A DNA stretch of 21,464 bases, taken from Treponema sp. Its GTDB lineage: Bacteria; Spirochaetota; Spirochaetia; Treponematales; Treponemataceae. The stretch spans positions 1 through 21,464 of the forward strand of contig SFOB01000039.1 of NCBI GenBank assembly GCA_004554075.1, read 5' to 3'. A program made the position numbers and the translations under genes. The first letter of the stretch is position 1; every line of letters begins with the position of its first letter. Positions 6,587-14,685 of the stretch are shown piece after piece. The notes beneath the pieces were generated by a model. That model saw nothing but the letters and a program-made list of their open reading frames with translations. It searched no databases and was not told the DNA's origin.

Positions 6587-6611
6587 AAAAGGCCCGATTG
6601 AATCGGGCCTT
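6587..6611 (-). terminator. Terminator of greA
   Basis: Perfect inverted repeat AAGGCCCGATT (6589-6599) / AATCGGGCCTT (6601-6611), giving a GC-rich stem with a small TTGAA-type loop and a U-rich end (TTTT) on the minus strand. It starts 5 nt after the greA stop codon. Confidence 0.8.
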
Positions 6612-6615
6612 CATT

Positions 6616-9369
6616 TTAGAAATTCTTAGCCTTGTTGATGTTCTTGATTGTGTAGTCGTAATTGTGTTCGTTGATTACGAACTTAGCTGAATCTCCAACC
6701 TTCTTGTCGAGAATTGCATTTCCGAATGGTGACATGTAAGAAATGATGTTGTTATCCGGATCAGATTCCCAAGGTCCAAGAATTGTATAAACTTCATCTT
6801 TGTTTTCGATGTTGTTGTGCAATGTAACTTCTGTAGCGAAAGAAACGATTGCAGTTGTGCTTGTTGTAGGGTCAAAGATAACGGCACGGTTAAGTTCTTC
6901 CTGAAGCTTAGAAAGTCTGAGTTCAAGCTGATGCTTAGTTTCCTTAGCAGCCTGATATTCAGCGTTTTCTTTAAGGTCTCCCTTAGCCTTTGCATCTGCA
7001 AGTTCAACCTTGTTCTTTTCAAGCTGAACATTCTTGATGTCGTCGATTTCTGCTTTCTTTTCTGCAAGCTTCTTAGAAGTTACAATCATACCCTTAGGCT
7101 GTGAAAGCTTTTCTTCAGTTACGCGGAACTTGAAGTCTGGGTACTTCTCAAGAATCTTGTTGCGGGCAGTTGATTTGTAAGATGGATCAATGTCTGCAAT
7201 ATCATCAATGAGAGTGTACATCTTCTTAACTGTATCTTCTCCCTTAGAGAACATGTAAGTGAAAATTGTGTCGTTATCAAACAGAAGCTCAGTTGCTTTC
7301 TTGTTAATCTTCTTGTTTTCTGTAGTATTTACGTGGTTGTTGATTTCGCGGAATGTGAGTTCAATTACATTGATAAGAGTAATCAACTGCTTTTCGTATG
7401 CAATACCTGCAGACTTGAACCATTCAAGGTCCTGGCACTTCTCAAAGAAGAAGAGAACTGTTTCGCGGTAATCCTTAAATGCTTCAAAACTTGTTTTTGC
7501 AAGCTTCTGAACATCTGCTGTAAATCCGGCATTAATGAGCTCGTTGATAAGCTTCATGTCGAGTACAGTAGGGAAGAGGCGGATGTACTGAGCGTTCCAG
7601 TCTGGAAGCATCTTGATGCATTCAAGGAAGTCTGCCTTAAGGTGAGTATTCTTAGAATCTTTAAGTTCCTTGTAAAGCTCACGAGGATCTTCAATACGAC
7701 CATAAATTTCTGCGAATGTTTCTTTTACAGGATAGATGAAGCGTGAATCCTGAGCGCTTACATAACGTGCGATAAGGTATGAAGCGAGAACCTGTTCTGT
7801 AATCTTAGAGAAGTTCTTGAGGAAGCCTGTGAAGTAAGCGTACATTTCGGCAAAGTTGTCGTTTGTGCGGTCCATTTCTTCGTCATTGAAGAACTTCATA
7901 AAGATGTCTACGCGGGCAAAGAATGCTTTCTGAGCTTTAAACTCGTTAGCAAGCTTTTCTACAGGAGTGATGTTTCCTTCGCGAACAGTGTACATGTTGA
8001 TGTCGTTAGGATTTACGCCGAATACAGGGTTTGTTTCAAGAATCTTCTTTGCTGCTGCATTCCAAGAAGTCCATTCGCCTGATGTAAGAATACCGTATTC
8101 TTTCTTTGTTTTTCCGTCTTTTTCTGTAACAGTGCGAACAAGTTCGTTCTTGATTGTCTTAAGGTCACAGTTGTTGTCGTAGCTCTTGATGATTGTTTTA
8201 AGAGCCCATTCCTTATCCTTCTTGATTTTTTCAGCAAGAGGAACCTTGTTGCCGTTTTCTTTTACATAGTTGAGGGCCTTAAGTACCCAGATATGATCTT
8301 TTGCAAGTGGTTTGAGGGCTGTAACTGCCATAGAAAGCTTAATTTCGTGGATTCCTGCAGCCTTACCAAAGTTGATTGTAAGAGTATCGTTATCAAGGCT
8401 CTTGATAATACCTACGCCCCAGTTTCTGTGGAATACGAATCCGCCCTTGTCAAAAGCAATGTGCTTTTCAAAGTCGTTGATAGCTTCAAATACGTTTCTA
8501 TAGCTTGCAGAAAGGTTAGAAGAACGGATGTAGTCTTCGAGGTGGCTGTGAGAAGCATACTTTCCGCGGAAACAGTCAGTAATTTCTTTTCTAGCCCATG
8601 TATCTTTAGGATCAATTTCAAGATTCTGTTTAAGAATGATGATTGCGATATCCCATTTTTTGTTGTCTTTGTAATAGTCGTAGAGTTCCTGCATGAGGGT
8701 AGTTGTTTTCTGGTCACCCATCTGCTTAGAAATCTTGCGGCGGAGATTCTGGAAGAAGTCGAACTCTTCTGGCATAAGCTGAACGAGCTTTGTCCAAACT
8801 TCCTTGCAGGCATTGCTGTTATTAGCGTTGATGTAGCGGAGAATTGCCTTCTTGTAGTAGCTGATTGCGTTGTCTGTATCTCCGGCATTTTCATAGTGCT
8901 CTGCGAGGAGCTTTGCAAGGTCTGCTTCTTCAAAGTCTATGCGTACGATTTTTTCGTAAAGTTCCCAAACCTTTTCGTTTCCTTCTGCAAGGTAGCTGTC
9001 TGCAAGAGTGCGGAGAGCAAATTTATTGTTCTCATCATCTGCAAGAATGCTTTCGCAGAGGTAAGTAACGATGTTTTCTTTATGATTTTTCTGGAAGATG
9101 TCTACAAGTGTTACAAGGGCAGAGTTATCAAGAGAACCATTCTGAAGGTCAAGAATACCACAGATATAAAGAGCAATGATACTGTCTTTTGAGTGAGAGA
9201 GATGCTCCTGACATACTTCATGAACTTCTTTAATAATACCTTCGCTTTTTGCCTTTTCTACAAGGTCAGCAAGTTCTTTAAGATTGTTCTGTGTGTAGTT
9301 GCTGATGGTTGCGCGTGTCCAAGTCTCTTCCTTGAGCATGTCCTGAATTGACTGCATTAATTCTGCCAT
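6616..9369 (-). CDS. greA: Giant GreA: helical-repeat N-terminus fused to transcript cleavage factor
   Basis: GreA enters the RNA polymerase secondary channel and stimulates cleavage of backtracked RNA. The last 157 residues (from about Met761) are a full GreA: a coiled-coil hairpin with the tip motif GDLKENAEYQAAKE, including the acidic residues Asp798 and Glu801 that chelate the catalytic magnesium, then the FKBP-like domain (SPFGNAILDKKVGD). In front stand about 760 residues: TPR/HAT-like helical repeats to about 290, a small beta-rich module around Trp317 (FHRNWGVGIIKSLDNDTLTI), then mostly helices. Such oversized GreA proteins are known in spirochaetes. The N-terminal part may bind polymerase, nucleic acid or other factors; this is inference. 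ATG at 9369 has AAGGAG at normal distance. It follows a TPR gene by 25 nt, probably co-transcribed, and is closed by a terminator. Confidence 0.93.
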   Translation of the reverse strand: MAELMQSIQDMLKEETWTRATISNYTQNNLKELADLVEKAKSEGIIKEVHEVCQEHLSHSKDSIIALYICGILDLQNGSLDNSALVTLVDIFQKNHKENIVTYLCESILADDENNKFALRTLADSYLAEGNEKVWELYEKIVRIDFEEADLAKLLAEHYENAGDTDNAISYYKKAILRYINANNSNACKEVWTKLVQLMPEEFDFFQNLRRKISKQMGDQKTTTLMQELYDYYKDNKKWDIAIIILKQNLEIDPKDTWARKEITDCFRGKYASHSHLEDYIRSSNLSASYRNVFEAINDFEKHIAFDKGGFVFHRNWGVGIIKSLDNDTLTINFGKAAGIHEIKLSMAVTALKPLAKDHIWVLKALNYVKENGNKVPLAEKIKKDKEWALKTIIKSYDNNCDLKTIKNELVRTVTEKDGKTKKEYGILTSGEWTSWNAAAKKILETNPVFGVNPNDINMYTVREGNITPVEKLANEFKAQKAFFARVDIFMKFFNDEEMDRTNDNFAEMYAYFTGFLKNFSKITEQVLASYLIARYVSAQDSRFIYPVKETFAEIYGRIEDPRELYKELKDSKNTHLKADFLECIKMLPDWNAQYIRLFPTVLDMKLINELINAGFTADVQKLAKTSFEAFKDYRETVLFFFEKCQDLEWFKSAGIAYEKQLITLINVIELTFREINNHVNTTENKKINKKATELLFDNDTIFTYMFSKGEDTVKKMYTLIDDIADIDPSYKSTARNKILEKYPDFKFRVTEEKLSQPKGMIVTSKKLAEKKAEIDDIKNVQLEKNKVELADAKAKGDLKENAEYQAAKETKHQLELRLSKLQEELNRAVIFDPTTSTTAIVSFATEVTLHNNIENKDEVYTILGPWESDPDNNIISYMSPFGNAILDKKVGDSAKFVINEHNYDYTIKNINKAKNF

Positions 9370-9394
9370 TGTAATCTCCTTATCTGGGGCTGTG

Positions 9395-10327
9395 TTATTT
9401 AATGTACATTTCGTACACAGCGGAATCCAGAAGTTTTATTCGTAGTAACACTTCATTAATCTTGGCCTGATTTTCATTTGCCAAGTCGTAATGATCCATA
9501 AGCCAGAAATAACAATTGAGCATACGCGGGATAAGGATTTCGCTGTTGCACGATGGATCCTTAATTTCATTTTCCATTGCGTAAATGTCTTTCTTAAGTC
9601 TGGCAACTTCCTGAGAAGTCAGCTCTCTCTTAATGTTGAATACTCCTCCAAGAACTCCGTAAACCGGGATCCAGTAGAGAAGCGGCTTTCCTGAATAGCC
9701 TTTGCTCTTTGTCTTTTCGATAAGACATTTTATGAGCTCTGAATCAAGAAAATCCAGGTCGATGCTGTCCGGGTCTGCAAAAAATGCTTCGCGGTACAGT
9801 ACCTTTCCAAATTTATCTTCGCCGCAAAGGGAGTAGCAGTCTGCCAGCTCCGCAAGTACCGAAGAAAGATTCGGATATATGTTGTTTGCTTCTGTAAGAA
9901 AAGCCCGCGCATTTTCGAAATCTCCAAGCTTCTTGTAACAGATGCCTGTTTTTTTGTAGATTTCTGCTTTCTGGAGCGGATCCTTTTCCTCCAGCATTTT
10001 TTTGTATTCTTCCAAAGCGTTTTTAAAGAACCCCTGCTGAACTGCAAAAAGAGCCGGTTCATAAGGATTGCTTTCGCGCGAAATATAGTCCTGAAAGTTT
10101 TTCCATTCCAGAAGAATGTTTTCGCTGCGTTCAAACGAATCGTCAATACTTTTAAGACGCTTTATGGAATCAATCCAGAAGATACAGCACTTGTTTGTGT
10201 ATATAAGTTCATTGCTTTCAAGGTCGTGCTCGAAGAGAGAACTTATGATTTTCTGTGCCTCTAAAGGATTTCCCTGCTGCAGAAAGCCCAGGGCAACCTT
10301 AAGTTCAGCTTCTGTCTGAAAGTCCAT
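9395..10327 (-). CDS. TPR protein upstream of greA
   Basis: A 310-residue cytosolic protein of unknown function. It has no signal peptide or membrane segment. Helix pairs spaced about 34 residues, for example AEIYKKTGICYKKLGDFENARAFL and SVLAELADCYSLCGEDKFGKVLYREAF, are TPR repeats; residues 1-70 and 240-310 are also helical. TPR proteins serve as scaffolds. Its position just before the helical-repeat GreA, with a 25-nt gap and one promoter, suggests co-transcription and perhaps partnership with GreA, which is inference. The ATG at 10327 has no good Shine-Dalgarno; a promoter lies 14 nt upstream. Confidence 0.82.
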   Translation of the reverse strand: MDFQTEAELKVALGFLQQGNPLEAQKIISSLFEHDLESNELIYTNKCCIFWIDSIKRLKSIDDSFERSENILLEWKNFQDYISRESNPYEPALFAVQQGFFKNALEEYKKMLEEKDPLQKAEIYKKTGICYKKLGDFENARAFLTEANNIYPNLSSVLAELADCYSLCGEDKFGKVLYREAFFADPDSIDLDFLDSELIKCLIEKTKSKGYSGKPLLYWIPVYGVLGGVFNIKRELTSQEVARLKKDIYAMENEIKDPSCNSEILIPRMLNCYFWLMDHYDLANENQAKINEVLLRIKLLDSAVYEMYIK

Positions 10328-10341
10328 AGTGTCTAAATTCT

Positions 10342-10370
10342 ATTTTATACAAGAAAAGATTTTTAATCAA
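10342..10370 (-). promoter_or_regulatory. Promoter of the TPR-greA unit
   Basis: Minus-strand TTGATT (10365-10370), 17-nt spacer, TAAAAT (10342-10347). The predicted leader before the ATG at 10327 is only about 8 nt, with no Shine-Dalgarno. Confidence 0.5.
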
Positions 10371-10475
10371 TAAAAATTATGAGATTTTGCCAAAATTGGG
10401 ACAATATTTATAAATCAGAAGTGATAATCTGTCAAGTAAAATTTTTAACGATTTTTTGGAGTTTTAACAATTATA

Positions 10476-10504
10476 TTGTAAATTTTCGATTTTCTTGTTA
10501 AAAT
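10476..10504 (+). promoter_or_regulatory. Promoter of rpe
   Basis: TTGTAA (10476-10481), 17-nt spacer, TAAAAT (10499-10504). Nine nucleotides lie between the -10 box and the ATG at 10514, so the leader is predicted at about 2-3 nt. The region upstream is strongly AT-rich, which could help as an UP-like element. Confidence 0.55.
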
Positions 10505-10513
10505 ACTATCCAA

Positions 10514-11143
10514 ATGAAAACTCAAATTCTGGCGCCATCACTTCTTTCAGCAGATTTTTCAACCCTGGGAAGTGAGATTAAAAAAATAGAAGACAACAAG
10601 GGTGGGGCAGTTCATATTGATGTTATGGACGGTTCTTTTGTTCCTGAAATCACTTACGGCGAGCCCGTAATCCGCTCAATCAGAAAGCTCACAAAACTTC
10701 CTTTTGATGTTCATCTTATGATTGAAAAACCTGAACTTCATGTAGAATCTTTTGCAAAGGCTGGAGCCGACTGGATTACTTTCCATTGGGAAGCAACAAA
10801 TCATGCACACCGTGTAATTCAGATGATTCACGAAGCCGGTAAAAAAGCCGGAGTAGCCATCTGTCCGGGTACTCCTGTATCCTTACTGTCGGAAATCCTT
10901 CCTTGTGCCGATATTATATTAGTGATGACTGTCAATCCCGGCTGGGGCGGACAGAAGATTATTCCTTCCTGTGTGGAGAAAGTTGCCCAACTGAAGAAAT
11001 ACAGAGAGGAACACGGATTAAACTTTATGATATCTGTAGACGGCGGGGTAAATAATGAGACCCTGGACTCTGTAATAAACGCCGGAACAGATGTTGTTGT
11101 TTCCGGTTCCTGCTTTTTCAATGGCAGCTTAAAATGGAGTTGA
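10514..11143 (+). CDS. rpe: Ribulose-phosphate 3-epimerase
   Basis: Cytosolic TIM-barrel enzyme interconverting ribulose 5-phosphate and xylulose 5-phosphate in the pentose phosphate pathway. Metal and catalytic residues are present: HIDVMDGSFVP (His34, Asp36), DVHLMI (His67) and SVDGGV (Asp176). The phosphate loops VMTVNPGWGGQ and VVSGSCFF are also there; the usual Phe of NPGFGGQ is Trp. At 209 residues it is about 10-15 shorter than typical; the chain stops soon after the last phosphate loop (NGSLKWS), so the final helix is short or missing. The stop overlaps the next gene by 10 nt. It heads a four-gene unit whose other members are envelope proteins with no evident metabolic link. Confidence 0.95.
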   Translation: MKTQILAPSLLSADFSTLGSEIKKIEDNKGGAVHIDVMDGSFVPEITYGEPVIRSIRKLTKLPFDVHLMIEKPELHVESFAKAGADWITFHWEATNHAHRVIQMIHEAGKKAGVAICPGTPVSLLSEILPCADIILVMTVNPGWGGQKIIPSCVEKVAQLKKYREEHGLNFMISVDGGVNNETLDSVINAGTDVVVSGSCFFNGSLKWS

Positions 11144-12090
11144 GAAGATTGTTAAGTTTTAAGAAATTAACTGCAGCAGCAGTGGTTTGTACATCGCTTT
11201 TAATGTATTGTGCGGCCTCAGATTCTGCTTCTACGGCATTTGCAGAAGCCTGTAAGTCTTATACAAGAGGAGACTGGGCTGATGCAAAGTTTATGCTTAA
11301 GAAAGCTGTTTCTTATCAGGAAAATCTGAATCCGGATACCTACTTTATGCTGATAATGGCAGAAGTGTACGACGGTGATAATAAATCAGCTCTTGATGAC
11401 TGTAATTTCTTCCTGGAAAATTTTTCTGATTCAATGTATTATCCGCGGGTTTACTATCAGAAGGGAAAACTTCTTTATGCTCTTGGTGAATACGAAAAAG
11501 CGGTAGTAGTGCTCAGCGACTTCTGTCATCTTTATGAAAAGGATGAACTTTATTCCTTTGCACTCTTTTATATAGGTGAATCTCTTTTTGCAGGTTATAA
11601 ATATGATGAAGCCGGTTCTGTTTATGAAAGAATCGTAACAGAATTTCCGGAATCAGCAAAAACTCCGGCTGCCCAGTATCGTCTTGAAACAATTTTACAG
11701 CGTGGCCGCGAAGAAAAACTTCTTTATCTCTTAAAACAGACAGGAGAAGAGTATCTGGCCGCAAAGGAAGAGTATGAACGCCAGCTGCGTCTTTATAATT
11801 CAGAAGCAGTTGATTCTACAAGACAAAAACTTACTGCAGCTCAGGCCCGAAACGAAAGCCTTGAAAAGCAGGTTAATGAACTTGAACTTGAGATTGCAGC
11901 CTTGAAAAATAATCAGGCTGAGTCAGAACGTATAATTCAGCAGCTTAAAGAAGCAGGGGAGAGGGATATTCCTGAACCAGAGCCATTTGATGAAAAGAAA
12001 TATCAGTTAAAGCTTCTTAAGGCAAAGGCTCTTGAAGCACAAAGAATGCTTGATGAGAAGTTGGGAACTTCTTCAACGGAGGGGAAATGA
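11134..12090 (+). CDS. Exported TPR protein with C-terminal coiled coil
   Basis: Probably periplasmic or envelope-bound. Residues 1-28 form a signal sequence (KKLTAAAVVCTSLLMYCAAS); Cys26 follows LMY, a poor lipobox, so ordinary cleavage seems likelier than lipidation. Residues about 35-185 are TPR-like helix pairs, including YYQKGKLLYALGEYEKAVVVL and FYIGESLFAGYKYDEAGSVYERIV, the arrangement found in BamD- and YbgF/CpoB-type proteins. Residues about 200-275 form a coiled coil (ESLEKQVNELELEIAALKNN). No specific function can be named. It overlaps rpe by 10 nt and shares ATGA with the lipoprotein gene behind it, so the products are probably made together. Confidence 0.8.
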   Translation: MELRRLLSFKKLTAAAVVCTSLLMYCAASDSASTAFAEACKSYTRGDWADAKFMLKKAVSYQENLNPDTYFMLIMAEVYDGDNKSALDDCNFFLENFSDSMYYPRVYYQKGKLLYALGEYEKAVVVLSDFCHLYEKDELYSFALFYIGESLFAGYKYDEAGSVYERIVTEFPESAKTPAAQYRLETILQRGREEKLLYLLKQTGEEYLAAKEEYERQLRLYNSEAVDSTRQKLTAAQARNESLEKQVNELELEIAALKNNQAESERIIQQLKEAGERDIPEPEPFDEKKYQLKLLKAKALEAQRMLDEKLGTSSTEGK

Positions 12091-13484
12091 AAAAGATAGT
12101 TTATTCTGCAGCGATTGTTTGTATATTAGCGCTTGCGGTTTCCTGTAAATCAACTAAAACAGAAAAAAAAGCCTCTGGGGATAATTACAAAAAACAGGAA
12201 GTTTCTGAAATTGCAGAAGATCAGGAAGAGTCTGCAGAAGATGAAGCTGATGATGAAGACGAAGAGGCCGATGCTTCTGAAAAAAAGCCGGCAAAGGCTG
12301 CTGATGCAGAGACAGAGCAGAAGGATTTTACCGGCTGGATTAAATCTTCAAGAAAAAATATAAACGAACGCTTTGGAAACATTCAGATAAAGATTAAGGC
12401 CAGAGTAGGTTCTTTTACACTTGCCGCCTTGAATGAAAATGATAAGGCAATTCCTGTTTTATCTACAGCAAATGAATATATTTCAAATGCCTTTTATCTT
12501 AAAACTTCAAAAAAGATTTATAATCTTGTAACAGACGGTAATGTTCGTACTGCCGCAAGACGCACAACAGATGGTGCTGCCATACTTTATGAAGTTCCGG
12601 ATGTTGCCCAGATTACAGTTAATTTTTCTTTCTTCCCTTCTGAAAAGCAGAAAGATATTAATATGATTAAGGTTACTGCAACAATTAAGAACAGCGGTAA
12701 ACGTACAGATGAGTATACATTTAAGTCTGTGCTGGATACAGTTCTCGGTGAAGCAGCAAATTATCATTTTTATACCTTTGAAGATGTTCCTGTAAAAAAT
12801 GAAGTTCTTTACAGAACCCTGCAGAATCAGAAATGGTTTGTTTCAAAGAATGTAAATGCAGCTATGCAGCTTTTCTATTCCGGTGCAGACTGTACAGCAC
12901 CTGACCTTGTTGCCCTTGCAAACTATTCAACTCTCGAAAAGAATACCTGGGAGCCGGATATGCTCAGCTACAGAGTTTTTGATACTCTGCTTTCATATAA
13001 TAACTCTGCAGTTTGTACAATCTGGAAGCCAATGAAGCTTGAACCTTCTGCTTCAGGCAAAATTGTATTCTACATTGCTTTGTCTGGAGACGGTTCTCCT
13101 GCCACAGGTGAAAAATATGTTTACAGCAAAGAGTTTGAAGAAAAAGAACCTGCTCCTGAAAAATCAGAGAACTCTGGAAAATCTGTAACAGGACTTGAAG
13201 TAATTACTCCGTTCTCAGTGGAAGATGAACAGAAGCCGGATTCTATAACAGAAATTCCAGGAGATGATTCTCTTGTTGTTGAAAAGCCTGGTAAGCCACA
13301 GGATATTCCTAATGTTGATTTTTATATTAAAAATATGACAAAGGAGCATCTTACTCCAGAATATATTCAATCACTGTTAGACCGCATTGCTGCCCTTGAA
13401 GAAGATTCTCCTTCTTTGAACAGACAGGAACTTCTTCAGCTTAATGCAGAGCTGGATGCTATTCTAACTTATTTGAGGCAGTAG
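12087..13484 (+). CDS. Putative lipoprotein with acidic N-terminal linker
   Basis: Not recognised as a known family. The N-terminus is a lipoprotein signal (LALAVSC, Cys20). It is followed by a Glu/Asp/Lys-rich low-complexity linker (about residues 24-80), then a beta-rich globular domain (about 85-345; GWIKSSRKNINERFGNIQI ... KIVFYIALSGDG), a second flexible acidic/proline segment, and a helical C-terminal segment (LTPEYIQSLLDRIAALEE). The linker would let the domain reach away from the membrane. The start ATG overlaps the previous stop (ATGA) and has GGAGGGG in front. The next gene follows after 6 nt. The setting suggests an envelope complex with the two flanking TPR proteins. Confidence 0.78.
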   Translation: MKKIVYSAAIVCILALAVSCKSTKTEKKASGDNYKKQEVSEIAEDQEESAEDEADDEDEEADASEKKPAKAADAETEQKDFTGWIKSSRKNINERFGNIQIKIKARVGSFTLAALNENDKAIPVLSTANEYISNAFYLKTSKKIYNLVTDGNVRTAARRTTDGAAILYEVPDVAQITVNFSFFPSEKQKDINMIKVTATIKNSGKRTDEYTFKSVLDTVLGEAANYHFYTFEDVPVKNEVLYRTLQNQKWFVSKNVNAAMQLFYSGADCTAPDLVALANYSTLEKNTWEPDMLSYRVFDTLLSYNNSAVCTIWKPMKLEPSASGKIVFYIALSGDGSPATGEKYVYSKEFEEKEPAPEKSENSGKSVTGLEVITPFSVEDEQKPDSITEIPGDDSLVVEKPGKPQDIPNVDFYIKNMTKEHLTPEYIQSLLDRIAALEEDSPSLNRQELLQLNAELDAILTYLRQ

Positions 13485-13490
13485 GATTTT

Positions 13491-14582
13491 ATGGCAAAGG
13501 ATGCACTTACTCTTGCCTGGCTTGATATGCGACGCCGCCGTTTTGCAACTGCAATAAAGCGGCTTGAGGCAAAGAAAGATATCTACGAAGAAAATTTTGA
13601 GTATTATGTAACTCTCGGAATAGCATGTCTTTATGTGGGTGATATCGGTGCATCTTCAGGCTATTTTCAGCTGGCCCGCAGAATCAAGCTTACAGATACA
13701 AGACTCCTTTTAGGTCAGGCCGCAATTTTTTTAAGGCGCGGAGATACAGCCCGGGCTCTTCAGTACTATCTTGAAATAAAAGAAAATGATCCTCAGAATA
13801 AAACTGCAGATGAAGCAATGGAGTTTATCCGTGTTCACGGCAATTACGATACTATCTGCCGCTGGGTAGATACCGGCCGCATAGAGCAGTTTTATCCTCC
13901 ATTGGGGTCTAATCCTGATAAAGTTGCTTTGTTTGGAATCGCTGGCGCGGCTTTTGTTCTTGGCTGTGTGTTTACATTTATTTTCTTTCCCCGCGGCCAG
14001 CAGTATACAGGGCCTCGTGCAGACCTTTCAAAGCTTGAGCTTTCTTCTGAAGAAAAATCTGATGCAAAGGAAAAGGATCTTTCTACTCAGTCTTATGCCT
14101 TTGTACTTTCGAATAAAGAAATCAATAAAAGATATAATAATGCCCTTCAGTATTTTCAGGCTCACAGAGATAATGCAGCTCAGATAGAAGTTAATATGAT
14201 TTTGAATTCTGATGCTTCTGTTGCAGTAAAAAAGAAGGCAAGGCTTCTTATGGGCTATTTTGAAGTTCCGGATTTTGATACAATCAGAGATGTTCCTTCA
14301 TATGCAGATGTTGCAGCAAATCCTGCAGTATATATTGACTGCTGGGTAAACTGGGGCGGAAAAATTTCCAATGCAGTTACTTATGAAGATGGTTCTTATT
14401 CCTGCGATTTTCTTGTAGGAGATGAAACTCTTTCTAAGTATGAAGGAAGTGTGAGAGTTCGTTTTTCTGCAGATCCTGGAGTGGATGTAAGCAAGGCTGT
14501 AAAAATTCTTGGAAAGATCGTTATGGAAGATGGATCTGTATCCCTTGCTGGTCGTGCAGTATATAAAAGTGTTTACAATTAG
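13491..14582 (+). CDS. Membrane protein: cytoplasmic TPR, one TM helix, external beta domain
   Basis: Function unknown. Residues 1-115 are TPR-like helices (YYVTLGIACLYVGDIGASSGYFQLA, partly with MRRRRFATAIKRL). One transmembrane helix follows at about 144-167 (VALFGIAGAAFVLGCVFTFIFF), then a mostly helical stretch and a C-terminal beta-rich domain (about 275-363) with alternating short strands that resembles an OB fold. There is no cleavable signal peptide, so the TPR part is expected in the cytoplasm and the C-terminal part outside, which would link the two sides of the membrane. The ATG has TAGGA 5 nt upstream, overlapping the end of the lipoprotein gene. It closes the rpe unit. Confidence 0.78.
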   Translation: MAKDALTLAWLDMRRRRFATAIKRLEAKKDIYEENFEYYVTLGIACLYVGDIGASSGYFQLARRIKLTDTRLLLGQAAIFLRRGDTARALQYYLEIKENDPQNKTADEAMEFIRVHGNYDTICRWVDTGRIEQFYPPLGSNPDKVALFGIAGAAFVLGCVFTFIFFPRGQQYTGPRADLSKLELSSEEKSDAKEKDLSTQSYAFVLSNKEINKRYNNALQYFQAHRDNAAQIEVNMILNSDASVAVKKKARLLMGYFEVPDFDTIRDVPSYADVAANPAVYIDCWVNWGGKISNAVTYEDGSYSCDFLVGDETLSKYEGSVRVRFSADPGVDVSKAVKILGKIVMEDGSVSLAGRAVYKSVYN

Positions 14583-14591
14583 TAAAAATAT

Positions 14592-14610
14592 AAAAAAATG
14601 CATTTTTTTT
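14592..14610. terminator. AT-rich hairpin between the rpe unit and recA
   Basis: A perfect palindrome of seven A, TGCA and seven T (14592-14609) plus one extra T lies 10 nt after the stop codon. It could give a weak bidirectional terminator, but its stem is almost only A-U pairs. Confidence 0.35.
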
Positions 14611-14685
14611 GAAAATTTTTAAGGAATTTTTAAAAATCATTGCACAAAATCGTAAGGTTTAGCCCATATTATATGTGGGAGGAAG

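Noticed and set aside
8293..9192. 299-codon plus-strand open frame antisense to greA
   Set aside because: It is a shadow of greA: cysteine/valine/phenylalanine-rich composition, no start signal, no recognisable domain, and it lies wholly within a well-supported gene.
12133..12363. 76-codon plus-strand frame overlapping the lipoprotein gene
   Set aside because: It is an out-of-frame reading of the low-complexity acidic linker (poly-Lys/Arg/Leu translation) and has no start signal.
14583..14685. LexA/SOS operator in front of recA
   Set aside because: No clear palindrome of a known SOS box type was found; only an A/T palindrome and AATTTTTAA direct repeats are present. Spirochaete operators may differ, so absence is not proven.
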